Part shown: positions 30,465 to 41,800 of the stretch, piece by piece
Numbering within the stretch: position 1 is the stretch's first letter
How the letters are laid out: every line of letters begins with the position of its first letter
NCBI GenBank assembly: GCA_001970955.1
Contig: MPUH01000570.1
Coordinates: 1-45,341, forward strand
Reading direction: 5' to 3'
DNA: 45,341 nt
Source: Stentor coeruleus
Lineage: Eukaryota > Ciliophora > Heterotrichea > Heterotrichida > Stentoridae
Program-made: the position numbers and the translations under genes
The notes under the pieces: model-generated
What the model was told of the DNA's origin: nothing
Databases searched by the model: none
What the model saw: only the letters and a program-made list of their open reading frames with translations

Positions 30465-33416
30465 CTAATTATTTAATGCCCAAGGTGTTGGTGAACTAGT
30501 CTTATCACCCACAAACTTCCATATAAATATTCCATCAGGTCCATTCGCACAGGTTATAACAAAATTCCTATCAAGACTAAACCTAATATGCGTAATCGGA
30601 TATGAATGACCTATAAAGCCTTGAGACCTCAGAGCATTTTGCTTAGCAGTATAATCCCAAATCTTAACAATCTTATCACTAGCTCCAGTTACCAAATACT
30701 TACTATTAGGAGATACGGCAATATCACTTATTTCAGCATAAGCATGACACCCAGAAAACTCTTTAAGGAATAAAGCCTCAAAACCATTTAACCCATAAAA
30801 TTTGACCTTGTATTCTTGTCCTGAACTTATTACTAATAAATCTTGTCCATTAGGGGAAAATAACATCTTTTGTATAACAAAGCCTGAGGTATTTATTCGG
30901 AACTTCTGTGAAAATGTTAGGGTGTCCCATATAAATATTATTGAACTATGTGTTCCTAGCACTGCAAATTGTTTGGAGTCATAAGAAAAACACACATCAA
31001 CTTTCTCACCTAAAACTTCGACTGGGATTGTTTTTACTGGTTGATACTTTCTCCCAACATCATATAAACAGACTACACCATCTTCACTTGCACTCATAAG
31101 AAATTTAGCATCCGGGGAATGCACACATTTGACGATTTTGCATTCATGTTGTAAGAATTCTTCTTTCATTGAAGTGGTTTCAATTTCAAAAATCCTTAAG
31201 CTTCCACTCTCAAATCCACAGGCAAAATAGTTTGTTGATGGATGGAACGACACAGTAACAGGCATATCCTGTGGAGAAAAGAATTCAAACTGTTCTTCAT
31301 ATTGATCAGGTGACCATATTCTTAAAGTTCGATCTTGTGAAGCTGTAAGGACCATTCCTGTTATTGGATGTATATCCATAGATTGTATCGGTTGAGTATG
31401 CGATCTTAATAATGTCCTATACGCATTAGTACTCATATCTAAAGATCCAATAGTACAATTTGAAGTCCCACACACAATAGAAAACCTATCAGTACTAATA
31501 TCAACAGAGACAACTGGGCCTTCATGCCTAGCTTCCAACAAATATTCTGAGAAATCCAAAGGCCAAACTCTTAAAAATGAATCATCACTGCCAGTCACAC
31601 AATATCCCTCAGTAACAATAATAGCATTAATTCCTGAATCATGCAATTGTAGCACCCCTTCTAATTCAGTTGTCTCATAATTGATTTGAAAAAGCATTCC
31701 TTGATTTGACACAACAAAAATTCTTTTTAAATAATTGTCTATAGTCGGGTTTTTTGATGTTGAGGTAAAAATGTCATAGTCAAGATCTAAAAATTCAGAA
31801 CTTCTTGAATGGTGGCTTAGAACTATAGCTTTACCTGATAAATGATCATTTTTTATCCTCCATGACCTTATGCTTTCTTTACCACAAGACATAAGCCTTT
31901 CGCTATCAATTGGTGAGAATTTTATTGTGTTGATATTAAAATTACTCACTTGCTTAGATTTTATTACAGGAGCTCGATTAGAATTTATTCCTGTTATATC
32001 CCAGATTATGATAACTTCGCGAGCTTTAATATCTGTACCAGCAGAGACGATATATTTACTGTCAGCGCTTATATCAACAACTTTGAGTGTTGTAATTTTG
32101 CCTAGAGCGATAAAAGTTGGAGCACGCATGGTTTTTATTTCCCAGACTAGGACTAAAGCGGGATTACCTTGTCCTGAAACTATCATTGTACCATCTTGGC
32201 TGATACTAAGGCAGTTAATTGGAGCTGTATGGCCGAATAGGAAATGCTGTTTTCTTGTAATTGGATTCATCAAAACTAAAGTACACCCTGAAGCATAGAC
32301 TATAAATTTACTTGACTCAGCCATGAGCTCTCTGGGATAACAAGTAAAATTGCTATTGATTTTGGTCCATCTTACTGTTCTGGGGTTATTCCCTGAGTAT
32401 CCAATCACATGAGTTAAGCTCATAAGAGGATCTGGTCTCATAACATCTGGAGTCAAGTCTTTTTTTATTTGCTCCCTTGGCTTTTCTTCAGGTTTTCTTA
32501 TTGGTTTAGTTTCAGGGGAGTAATTTCTTGTTTGTGGCTTTTCTATAATTTTTTCTAATGGTTTTTCTATCGGCTTTTCTATCGGTTTTTCTATCACCCT
32601 TTCAGGAGGCCTTTCTACTCTTGGAAAACTTAGGTTTAAAGTTTCCTGTTCTTGGCTTTTGGCGGCTTTTTCCATACGGGCTTTGCTCTCTTCTCGTTCA
32701 ATCATTTCTTTGATTTTACTGAGGTCTGGGGTTTCTTTTGCTTTTTCTACTGGTTTTTCTATTTTTTTTTTTGCCCCTAGTTCGGGTTCAGATGTAAACA
32801 CTACCCAATCATATAAATCTTCCCACTTTTGATCGCGGGTTAATTTAAAACTCATTTCTCGAGGAAGATTAGAACAATCATAAAGGTTGTCAGATGTATA
32901 GACGCCTTTGATGAAAATATTTGAGCATATTGTCACAGATTTTAAGGTATGGGTGCTGATATGTGGACCTATAAACTTTGTAAGTAATCCCTTCATATCC
33001 AAAACCACAACAGCCCACTTATCACCAAGATGGCAAGCAATCTGTAGCCCTGAATTAGTTAACTTGGTCTCCTTAAACAAATTACTCAAAGAAATCCTCA
33101 ATGGCTCATCCGCTTTGGTTTTGTTGTTATTAATCACATATTCTAGATGCAATGAAAAAAGTTTCTCTTGTACTTCCAATATTTGCAAATAAACATACTG
33201 TCCTGTCAGTCCTAAATTCTTAACTTGGCTTTTATTCTTTGGCACCTGAATGTAATTGGCGGCTGAAATCGACCCAGCAATCCTGTAAACTCTTTTCCCT
33301 GTAACTCTATCTAGGCATTCAGTAACATCTCCTTCCTTTTGAGCTACTCTCCACTCATTCAAATTTACTAGTTTGAACACATCCACAAATGGGTGTTGCC
33401 ACAGTTCAGCTTTCAT
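30465..33416 (-). CDS. WDR90/POC16 homologue (CFA20-like domain plus WD40)
   Basis: A 983-residue protein. The first ~215 residues match the DUF667/CFA20-like start of WDR90/POC16: WQHPFVDVFKLVNLNEW, YRIAGSISAANYIQVPK, GLTGQYVYLQI and a NLYD(C) segment before MSFKL. A Lys/Glu/Pro linker (about 225-330) includes an EKPIEKPIEKPLEKIIEKP repeat. The rest is WD40 propellers (SGQGNPALVLVWEI, TASQDRTLRIWSPD, TGASDKIVKIWDY), beginning with HVIGYSGNNPRTVRWT, as in the family. WDR90/POC16 sits on the inner scaffold/inner junction of centrioles and basal bodies. That fits a ciliate with thousands of basal bodies. It is shorter than the human protein, with fewer propellers. It ends in TAG, converging on the 27592 gene. 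Confidence 0.92.
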   Translation of the reverse strand: MKAELWQHPFVDVFKLVNLNEWRVAQKEGDVTECLDRVTGKRVYRIAGSISAANYIQVPKNKSQVKNLGLTGQYVYLQILEVQEKLFSLHLEYVINNNKTKADEPLRISLSNLFKETKLTNSGLQIACHLGDKWAVVVLDMKGLLTKFIGPHISTHTLKSVTICSNIFIKGVYTSDNLYDCSNLPREMSFKLTRDQKWEDLYDWVVFTSEPELGAKKKIEKPVEKAKETPDLSKIKEMIEREESKARMEKAAKSQEQETLNLSFPRVERPPERVIEKPIEKPIEKPLEKIIEKPQTRNYSPETKPIRKPEEKPREQIKKDLTPDVMRPDPLMSLTHVIGYSGNNPRTVRWTKINSNFTCYPRELMAESSKFIVYASGCTLVLMNPITRKQHFLFGHTAPINCLSISQDGTMIVSGQGNPALVLVWEIKTMRAPTFIALGKITTLKVVDISADSKYIVSAGTDIKAREVIIIWDITGINSNRAPVIKSKQVSNFNINTIKFSPIDSERLMSCGKESIRSWRIKNDHLSGKAIVLSHHSRSSEFLDLDYDIFTSTSKNPTIDNYLKRIFVVSNQGMLFQINYETTELEGVLQLHDSGINAIIVTEGYCVTGSDDSFLRVWPLDFSEYLLEARHEGPVVSVDISTDRFSIVCGTSNCTIGSLDMSTNAYRTLLRSHTQPIQSMDIHPITGMVLTASQDRTLRIWSPDQYEEQFEFFSPQDMPVTVSFHPSTNYFACGFESGSLRIFEIETTSMKEEFLQHECKIVKCVHSPDAKFLMSASEDGVVCLYDVGRKYQPVKTIPVEVLGEKVDVCFSYDSKQFAVLGTHSSIIFIWDTLTFSQKFRINTSGFVIQKMLFSPNGQDLLVISSGQEYKVKFYGLNGFEALFLKEFSGCHAYAEISDIAVSPNSKYLVTGASDKIVKIWDYTAKQNALRSQGFIGHSYPITHIRFSLDRNFVITCANGPDGIFIWKFVGDKTSSPTPWALNN
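32535..32610 (-). repeat. tandem coding repeat for EKP(I/L)
   Basis: Short imperfect tandem units within the WDR90-like gene encode consecutive EKP motifs in the linker between the CFA20-like domain and the propellers. Such units can change number by slippage. Confidence 0.6.
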
Positions 33417-33993
33417 TTAAATTATGAGACATAAATTTTACTTTTAAATATTTTGATTTTTTAGAGGTGGAAAAGGTTGAATAAACAATTTTTATTTGAA
33501 AGTTCGAGAGGTAAGATAAAGATTGGATGCAGTGAATGAATTTTAGGATGAAGGATGAAGTCCTTCCCCATAAAAAAAATCAAAATCATAGTTTTAATAT
33601 TCTCTATTATCTCAAGTCCTTTCTCCTTCAGCTTAAAAGCTACATATTACTTTTCCATCTGTTTAAAACCTCATCTCATATCTCTTTTAATCCTAATATT
33701 ATTCTATATCATCATTATCCTAATCTCCAATAAACAACTTTCACTACTTAGCAATCCACAAAATCATTTATATAAATTTTTCTATACAAAAATCCAATGC
33801 CCACATATCAAAAACCTTCTCCAAAATCCTCACATTTGCGTATCTTCTACTCCCAAAGCAATTCCCTTAATATAAAATCCAATTGAAAAAATCATCAATA
33901 TCGACAAACTGCTAAAAACTCATTCATTTTTGGCAGTGCTTTTAATATACAGCAAATCTTAATTTTTATAAGTATTTGCATCTACTAAAATAA
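33417..33993. other. intergenic region, doubtful small membrane ORF
   Basis: Upstream of the WDR90-like gene and downstream of the CXC gene, both on the minus strand. The plus strand holds a 106-codon ATG frame at 33555-33875 rich in Leu, Ile and Ser, with hydrophobic stretches. The DNA there is a G-poor, T/C-rich strand in which stops are rare by composition, so I do not call it a gene. No RNA gene seen. Confidence 0.45.
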
Positions 33994-34773
33994 TTAATTA
34001 CATATAAATTCAACTAATTTTTTCAAATTCTGCGTAGTATTTCTGCATCCTACGCACTGGCAATTTTCTGTGCACATTATTCCGCTTTGGAAGCATTCAC
34101 AATACTTTTTTAAACAGCCAGATTTTGAACAGTGGCATCCTTTATTATGCATAGCTTGAGTCTCCCCTTTGAAACTCACTGTTTTGATTTTAGGTTTAAA
34201 AGCGTTAGGGTTCCTGTCTAATGTTGCTGCCACTGCATCTCTTCGTGAGTTTTCATTAGTCTGTGTATTTAAACACTCTACACAGTTACACCCTTGACAA
34301 TAAACCCCAGCAGCAAAACAATCACAATAAAGCTTAAGACATCTAGATTTTTGGCAATTACAGCAAACTTTTTCTGCTTGAATTTCTTCTTTTCTTGGCC
34401 TTTTGACTCTTTTAACTTGAGGCGGCGAGTTTTCTCTTTCCTGTGAGACAGATATTTTTGCTGATATTGAACTGAACTTGATAGTAGAAGTACAAGGAAG
34501 AGTTGTAAAATCAATTTTTTTAATAATTTTATGCGGATGCGATGTGTCTTGGAATATTGGTGAAAGTAAATTCAATGACTCAGCTAGGTTTATTGGAGCT
34601 AATACATGAGCCGTACGATAAAGTTGTGGCGGGGATTGAAGTGGGATAGGGGACAAGGAATTCAATAAGAATTTGGAGAATGGAGAAGTCGCGGGACTTA
34701 TGAAACTTTTAAACGACTCTGGAGAGTTCGTTAGATTTGTATTCGCATTCCGCCCTAAGTCTGAATTCTTCAT
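33994..34773 (-). CDS. Tesmin/TSO1-like CXC (CRC) protein, LIN54-type
   Basis: A 259-residue nuclear DNA-binding protein. Two cysteine-rich CXC repeats lie in the C-terminal half: [17 protein letters not shown]... to CNCVECLNT, and [18 protein letters not shown]... to CQCVGCRNT. They are joined by a linker containing [10 protein letters not shown], the conserved RNPxAFxPKI element. This is the CRC domain of LIN54, tesmin and plant TSO1, which binds CHR-type promoter elements and controls cell-cycle genes as part of DREAM/MuvB-like complexes. The N-terminal half is Ser/Pro-rich and lacks other domains. The start MKNSDLGRN lies 115 bp from the divergent EF-hand-like gene. Both repeats look intact, with Tyr in each (KLYCDC, KKYCEC) as needed for DNA contact. 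Confidence 0.95.
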   Translation of the reverse strand: MKNSDLGRNANTNLTNSPESFKSFISPATSPFSKFLLNSLSPIPLQSPPQLYRTAHVLAPINLAESLNLLSPIFQDTSHPHKIIKKIDFTTLPCTSTIKFSSISAKISVSQERENSPPQVKRVKRPRKEEIQAEKVCCNCQKSRCLKLYCDCFAAGVYCQGCNCVECLNTQTNENSRRDAVAATLDRNPNAFKPKIKTVSFKGETQAMHNKGCHCSKSGCLKKYCECFQSGIMCTENCQCVGCRNTTQNLKKLVEFICN

Positions 34774-34888
34774 ATTTAGTTTATTAATCAGAAAGGATAA
34801 ACTGCGTTATAGTATCAGATAAAACATAGAGAAAAGTTAAAGATAAAAGTGGTTAAAGAAGCATTTTTTGGGAGATAATTTATTGAGT

Positions 34889-36901
34889 ATGAGAAAGAAG
34901 ATAAAAATGCAAAGGGTTGAAAAAGAAGATGGAAGGGTTTTGATATTATTAATGAAAAAAGTTGTTCAAGTTAAAAACTCAAGTGATTCTATAGAAAACA
35001 TAGGATCATTAAAAGAATTCATGTGCTCTTTTGAAGAACCTCCACTCAAGATCCTTGAGCACTCTAGATATACATTTAGGGATAGCTTAGCATCAAGAAA
35101 TGCTTCAGCACTATCATATCGTTGGATTCCTAAGAAAATTACTGATAACAGAATCCCATCTATANTATCATATCGTTGGATTCCTAAGAAAATTACTGAT
35201 AACAGAATCCCATCTATAAAAAATCTTAACCCCATCTCTTTTGCTACCAAAAATCCCAACATTTCAGGCCCAACTATCTTAAAGGTAAAATTTGATGAAA
35301 GCATTAAAAATGATCCTAAATCGCAGATTACATCAAGACCACAATCTTGCGCTCCTGATTACTCAAATATTAAAAGTAAAGTAAGGGAAAATTAGATCAA
35401 TTCATTTAGGGATCAATCTGATAATAATGATATAAAGCTTAGGGTTAGTCTTCAAGACAAAGTACGTAATGAAATATTGTAAACAAGATTTAGGCTTAAA
35501 AAAAATCAGATTATTTTAAGGACCATGAATAAAACCATAAGAAAATATGAAAAACAAGATCCGTTGAATAATAAAGAAACAGAAACTTCATTTTTGAGAC
35601 TGGCTGATCATATAAACAATCACAGCTCTCCAATAAAAGAATCTTCGAAACTTATAAGAATGCAAGGCTCATCAAATGTTGTCCAAAAATCCTCATATGC
35701 TACAATTAAAAACATGAAGATATCTCAAAGTAAATGGTTTAAATCCCACTGCATTAATTTTACTCAAAACTTAATTCCTATAACAAAACAAATAATCTCC
35801 ATGCTCGACCCCCATAATTTTAATGAAGTCCCTGCAGATGATTTTGTATCTTTTCTTATAGAAATTGGAACTCCAGTTTCTCTAAAATCTATTACCCATA
35901 TCATACGTTCTCTATTAAAAGTTAAAGACCTAAAAAATAAATTCATAAGAGAGGATCATGTGTCTATTTTATGTAAAACTGACAAACTTAAGGATCGAAT
36001 ATTAAAAATCATAAACCAAGAAATCTCAAAAACTAATAGCAAACCATTAGAAAGTATTACATCTGCAGATCAAGATGAGTTGATTGATAGTTGGTGGAAA
36101 GCTCTAGATATAACTTCAAGTAAAATAGTATCTTGCAATCATATATGCGATTTTCTAGTAAAAACAAAAATGTTTTCTGAATATATCGACGCTAAAAAGT
36201 ATATAGGGAACATATGCAAAGATGGAATGTTTATCGACTATTCGCAGTTTAGGATGATATTCGCATTGGCATTAATAAAATTTGTGTTGTTGAATATAAA
36301 CAAGAAGTTTACAGAAGAAGACTGGAATGATCCTGCAGTATCTAATCCTTTTAAATTATGCCAATTAAAAAGACAGTTGATTTTAGCTGGGATTAAGTTT
36401 CCAATACCAAAAATATCAGTTGAAGAAGGAGAATTAGTTTTAAAAGCTCTTGAGAATATGAATATTACCAATGATGGACAAAATAGAAAAATATCTTTCG
36501 ATGATTTTAAAGAAATGTGGGTTAGAAACACAGGGATTTTTGTTGAAAGTTCGTACCGTGAGACATACTTTCCGCTTAAAACTATTGAAAGCCAGCCTGA
36601 ACTTGCTACTTATTATGCCAAAACAGATAAAAAGAAAGGAATAGATAAGATAAAAAAAGACCAAAAAAGCATAAAGGAGGGAAAATCATATAAAAAAGAG
36701 AGTGAAGCCTTTAAAGATAAAATCGATCAAACCAACTTAGGATTTTTGCTTTTTGGGGATATCGAACGAAGAGCCTGTAATGAAAAAAAGATAAAAGATA
36801 TCAAAAAAACTACAACAGAAGATGAAGCCAAACAGAATAAGCAAAAAGCTCTCTATAGTGACTTCCAAAAAGTAGTCAATACAATCAATGAACTATGCTA
36901 A
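34889..36901 (+). CDS. EF-hand-like three-exon protein, crosses an assembly N
   Basis: About 660 residues as assembled, or 642 if the duplication at 35112-35218 is artefactual. Exons are 34889-35380, 35396-35478 (only 83 nt) and 35494-36901; removing both 15-nt introns gives one continuous frame. The protein is Lys/Ser-rich. The C-terminal two thirds contain helix-loop-helix units resembling paired EF-hands (MLDPHNFNEVPADDFVSFL, ICKDGMFIDYSQFRM, NITNDGQNRKISFDDFKEMW). Their loops lack the full D-x-D-x-D-G set, so calcium binding is doubtful. The tail is a Lys-rich helix. The start uses the first ATG (MRKKIKMQRVEKEDG); a TTG upstream adds seven residues. Function unknown. Confidence 0.8.
35112..35218 (+). 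repeat. perfect 53-bp tandem duplication around an N
   Basis: Positions 35112-35164 and 35166-35218 are identical and separated by the single N at 35165. The 54-bp unit keeps the reading frame, so the protein gains 18 residues. An unmerged overlap between two contigs is the likely origin. Confidence 0.85.
35381..35395 (+). other. 15-nt intron 1 of EF-hand-like gene
   Basis: GTAAGGGAAAATTAG, at a codon boundary. Its last three bases are an in-frame TAG. A at position 10. Confidence 0.88.
35479..35493 (+). other. 15-nt intron 2 of EF-hand-like gene
   Basis: GTAAACAAGATTTAG, splitting a TTG codon. Its removal joins VRNEIL to LKKNQIILRTMNK. A at position 10. Confidence 0.88.
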
Positions 36902-38067
36902 TAAATTAATATATTTTATCTTGATTTTCTTTGACAGGGTATGCAAAATCTAATAATTTCTGGCTAAATTATCTAACGTAGTTTAAAAACTATTATGAAA
37001 TCAAAGATTTATATAAATTACAATTCAATTATAAGTTTTATCATTAAAATGAAGACATCAGTAATATTTAAAAATTTTGTTTCAGGATATGGCTTACCAT
37101 CAGCTATAAAGACTTTTTCATATTTTTAATTACAATTTTTTTTCTTTCAAAAGCATTTATCTCGAGTTGTAGTTGATAGATTATGGGTCGCAATAAGGAC
37201 CGAAGAAAATGTGAGTAAGATCCCGTATATAGTAAACGCATCCAAGAATAAAAGTAGATCACGGCGAGGATTGAGATTTTATAGGATTTTTGTAAAAAAA
37301 AAAATTGATGCATTGATAAATCGTGGAGTTTATATTTAACTAATTATAGGATAATGAGAAAATTAGTGTAAATGATGAAAAAATATTTTAAAATGCTTTG
37401 GAATATGATTTTAGAATCTATCAAGTAAAATGCATAATTTATGTTATTTTTTATATCATTAAGGGTTTTCACTAACCACTTTTGAATATTAGCTTATTTT
37501 AGGAATTGCATTGCTGAAGATCAGGACAAATGGAGTGGCTATCATTATCGCAAATTGAACTGTCCAGCACATTATATGCCTGCACTTTGGAAGTTATAAA
37601 GCTGTATATGCATGTAGAAATTTATACTTGTTTATGAGAATATAATAGCAACTAATAATTTTACAAAGGTTTCTAAACATAAATATATATATAATAAAAA
37701 TAATAGCATCATATAGTTATTTATTATATATAAAAATCGTCACTTTAATATAAAAAAGATTATCTTAAGTCTAATCATGCATTTTTCATATTTTACTATA
37801 TTTTTGCTAAAAAAGTTCTAAATATGTAAATTCTGACGAGACAAAAATTCCATAAAATTGCATAAATTATCCTATATGTCATATAAACCTAAATATAAAT
37901 CCAAAAATTACTATGACATAATTGATAAGATAAAGTTTAAAAATATTCCAGAATATAAACAATCTTATTCTGGTATATGATTAAATTGGATGCTTTATTA
38001 CAAATAAATAATATAAAAACTGAGATTTTTGTTAAAATTAAGTCGATTATTTTTTTACTTTTATTAG
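36902..38067. other. long intergenic region with orphan coding islands
   Basis: About 1.17 kb between a plus-strand and a minus-strand gene. Two G+C-richer islands on the plus strand look coding (37130-37339 and about 37480-37599) but lack starts and 15-nt splice sites. The part from 37640 to 38067 is very A+T-rich and empty. Confidence 0.5.
37049..37599 (+). pseudogene. broken coding-like fragments, unknown family
   Basis: Three plus-strand runs follow each other. The first is an ATG frame at 37049 reading MKTSVIFKNFVSGYGLPSAI to a TAA at 37127. The second is a 69-codon frame without ATG at 37130-37339, with VVVDRLWVAIRTEENVSKIP and a strongly basic SKNKSRSRRGLRFYRIF. The third ends at 37599 and includes AEDQDKWSGYHYRKLNCPAH. 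Composition and residues look like real protein, but frames change and starts are missing. A decayed gene is more likely than spliced exons, because no GTA...AG 15-nt intron connects them. Confidence 0.35.
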
Positions 38068-38349
38068 TTAGGCTATATCCGATATCCTTGTACTACCTTC
38101 AACTACCCTTATATGATTCTTCATATCTGTATTTGATCTGTTTATAAGCTTGATTTTTGGCATAAATAATTCTGGACATGCAGAGTGCTGATTTATTAGA
38201 GGTTCGTTTTGGTTTTCAAAGTCATGAGATTTTGAGATTCTGCTGATAGTTGGGTGTTGATTTATTATAGTAGAAATTCCGTTATTAATTGTTTTCTTAT
38301 ATAGAAAATCTACTGCTATTGCTTCGTTTTTAGACCCATTACAACCCAT
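38068..38349 (-). CDS. small N-terminally lipidated protein
   Basis: A 93-residue protein starting MGCNGSKNEAIAVDFLYKK. Gly2, Cys3 and Ser6 form a classical myristoylation/palmitoylation signal, as in Src-like or small membrane-tethered proteins. The rest is polar with no recognised domain (STIINQHPTISRISKSHD, MPKIKLINRSNTDMKN). It ends in TAA. I cannot give a function. The intact frame, an excellent start signal and G+C above its flanks make it probable despite its size. Confidence 0.62.
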   Translation of the reverse strand: MGCNGSKNEAIAVDFLYKKTINNGISTIINQHPTISRISKSHDFENQNEPLINQHSACPELFMPKIKLINRSNTDMKNHIRVVEGSTRISDIA

Positions 38350-38855
38350 ATTTTATCATGGTAAATTATTTAGGAATTAGGTCAAAAGATAACGTTTTTG
38401 ACTTTTAAGTAGAGATATATTAGGATTTATTTAGAGTGTATCTGGATATATTTCGAGTGCTGTATCTTTTCTTACCTGACATAGTGAAATTCTATAAGAA
38501 AGTTTCGTAGCCATCTTACCGAAAAAAAAAAATTGATACATTTATCCAATAAGAAAAGGTGCATCCCTTTATATTTCTATCGCCCAACCCATATTATAAC
38601 AAAAAAGCATTCATTTAAAAATAATATTTTAAAGCTACTTCATAATAGTCACTTATTATATTTGCATATAATAACCTAAACTTTAGCATTTCTGACAAAC
38701 TATTAAAACACCTTATATTATTTATTTCCTTTGCATTTTCCTCAATTCCTTTTATTCCTCAAAAAAATATTTTTCAACTTCGCCATGTTAATTTCCTCTA
38801 CAAAACCTATCATTTCTTAACATAAAAGCATATTTATTCTAACTATTCTAATATC
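38350..38855. other. intergenic region, no gene seen
   Basis: Upstream of the small lipidated protein and downstream of the GCN2-like gene, both on minus. A+T-rich with long A runs near 38520. Nothing supportable. Confidence 0.6.
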
Positions 38856-41800
38856 CTACGGAGGAAGATCTCTTTTTTCATTTTGCTTCAAAGGATAATT
38901 GAGTTTATTCACAGGTAAAGAATTCCTCTCTTTAATCTTTTTAATAAACTCTTCCTTTTTAGCCTCCTCAAACGCTTTCTGCTTACTAGAAAAGTCACGT
39001 ATCGTGATTTTCATATCCGCCTTCCCCCCTCCCTCACTATCTTTCCTATCAGGACAAGCTTTCTCGCTATCTTTTTTATCGGATTCAATCTTTTCCTGTT
39101 CTTTCTTCACTTTTTCTTCATAAAACACACAAATTCTTATTTTATACCTTCTGCACATATCAATAATATCTTCAGCAGGCATATCATTATAATTATAAAT
39201 CACTGAAATCCCACTTTTCCACAATTCAACAGCATGTTCTATTTTTTTCTTAGAAATCTCATCAAGATGGTCTTTATCAAACTGAATTTTACTAGTCAAA
39301 AACACTGTCGAGCCATGCAACCAAGAGTAGTTCCCAGATTGTAAAAGTATTGAAATTATATTTTCATAGTAAATTGTAATCCCAAGCCCTGAAGTACTTG
39401 AGTTTTGGGTTTTACTTTTGCTTTTACTACGCATAGAATAATGATTGATTAAATTATCATAACACCCTCCAGAGGCTAAGACAATCGTTTCTTTTTTAGT
39501 GCTTTTACTATTAACAACATAATCTTTGTAAACTATTCTACATAGAAACCCTGAGTAACAAAGCAAATCTTCATTGACTACACTGAGGTTAAAAACAATA
39601 TTAAGTCCAAAATTCTCGCAGTATTTTTCTAACAAATCCAAATCTTCATTCAAAACTTGTTGCAAAAGTTTATCCCTATAAATAGGTTGTTTTTCTAAAT
39701 ACCCTTTAACTTTAGTGAGCTTTCCTGATAGTTTAAAATAATATTCAAGTTTTTCTACTATACTAAAGCTCAACCCAAGCTCAGTGAGTTTTTTTTTAAT
39801 TGCATGGCTACTCAATCTATACATATTAGCTAAAACTTTAAGGACTTTAGCTCTTAGATTCATACGGATTTCTAAATAGTCCATCATTGCATCAATAATC
39901 CTTGAGTCGTTAACATGAACTTCAATAATCCCTCCTTGTATTTCAGTTGTCTCTCCTAAAACTTCTTTTATAGCTTGCATTGTTATAGACAGCATTTCAG
40001 CTTGTAGCCAAAATTTCAAACATTTATTATAATAAACAGTTTCATAACAGTAATCAAGACGTGCTTGTTTGATTTCTTTAGGATGTTCTCTGTTTCCTGA
40101 TGTTTTATATACAATCTGCATATTGAATCTTTTTATAATTCCCCCGAGCTCTTTTTTAGCGATTTTTCTAGCCCATGGGACAACTGAGTTGTCTGGAAGT
40201 TGGACAATTATTCCTGACCTTTCTATTAAAATCGAAGCATTTGGGTCATTTTCGACCATAACTTGAGTGAGTTTCCCAGTACGGTCTTGGACTGATATTG
40301 CAAAATGCTTAAAATATGGGTAGAGAAGAGGAGTTTTTATGTCTACAGCTCCAGCGTTTATGAAGACTTCTTGAAGTTTGAGAGTGACCGCAGTTTTTAT
40401 CATGGCATCCACTTTGATTTTCCTTCGGCTTATTGTAGGAACTTCATTTATAGCTGAAGTTGTATTATAAGTAAATTCAATATGAGCCTGATTTTCTTGT
40501 TTGAAGACTTCTTGATAAAGCCACTCGTTTTCTACAGTATTTGGTCGAGTGGCCACACGGAGAAACTCTTCGAAAGTTTTTTTGTCAATTTGATGAGGAA
40601 GATAACTACTTAATAATACTTGCTCTGCTGTTGGACGCTGTTCTGGTTCAGGATGAGTAAGCCAGATAATAATATCTTTAACTTCATTTGGTGCATCAAA
40701 ATCTTCAGGTAACAAGTGCTTTTTACCTAAATTTTTTATCTCAGTAGCTTTTTGCATATAACTGCCAAATGATCTCCACATCTCAAAAAAAATTATCCCA
40801 AGAGCAAACATGTCAGATTTCTGGTCATACTTCCCTTGCTCTTGTTCTGGGGAAAAGTATAATGGTGTCCCAACGGCATAGTCTTGTTTTTCTTTGTTTT
40901 CAGAAGTTGCTGCAAGGCCAAAATCACCTAGTTTAACTTCGCCATCACCTCCAAGGAAAATATTTGAAGGTTTGAGATCTCTATGTATAGTTTTTCGTGA
41001 ATGCACATAAATAAGCGCGTTTAATATTTCCTTAAGCATTTTCCATGAATCTTCATGTGAAGGAAGTCCATTATTCAGGACTTCCTGCAGAGTATTTCCC
41101 GCACAAAACTCCATCTGTATATACAGTTTGCACCCTTTGTTCTGAGTATCTTTCTCAAAAAACGGTTCAATTGACCCTCTTGATCTCTGAAACGCAAAAA
41201 CCCATTCACTATTTTCTGAACTTTCTTCAGAATCAAATGAACTCTCATCTTCATCCCCAGACCCCTCTTCTTCATCATCACTATTCTCTTCAAACCACGC
41301 ATTATGATATCTAACAATATTCTTATGTTGTAATCTTGATAAAACCAATACTTCTTTCATTATTTGATTTGACCCTTTAACACCTTTTAGATTGATGATT
41401 TTCACTGCATATAAGCATTCATCAATTTTATTCATAACTTTGTATACACTTCCTCCTCCACCTTTTCCTATAAGTTCGATTTGATCAAAATAACTTTTAT
41501 AGTCAAAGCCAGTTATGCTTTGTGGCACTCGATATGATGTTTCAAGAAGCTCTTTATCAAGAGTTTTAATGTTGTTTATAGAGTTTAAGAGTATTGGCTC
41601 ATCTTTTCGTTTATTACGGTCTTCGAGTTCTTGCTTGACTTGGTTGGAGAGTTCATAGCTTTCGTCATAAGCGCTTTCTTCTGTAAATTGCCTTGTCATT
41701 GTTACATGTGGTGAAGGAGGTGGAGTAGGGTTAAGGACTAATAATTGTTCTTCTAACCATAAACAAACCTCAAATATTAAAGACCTTTGCATACTAGCGA

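Noticed and set aside
33555..33875. 106-codon ORF with hydrophobic segments
   Set aside because: Same compositional bias as at 23400-23930. Two overlapping plus-strand frames are open here, which argues for composition and not selection.
37104..37313. 69-codon minus-strand ATG ORF
   Set aside because: The opposite strand at 37130-37339 has a more protein-like, charged reading, so the minus frame is probably its shadow.
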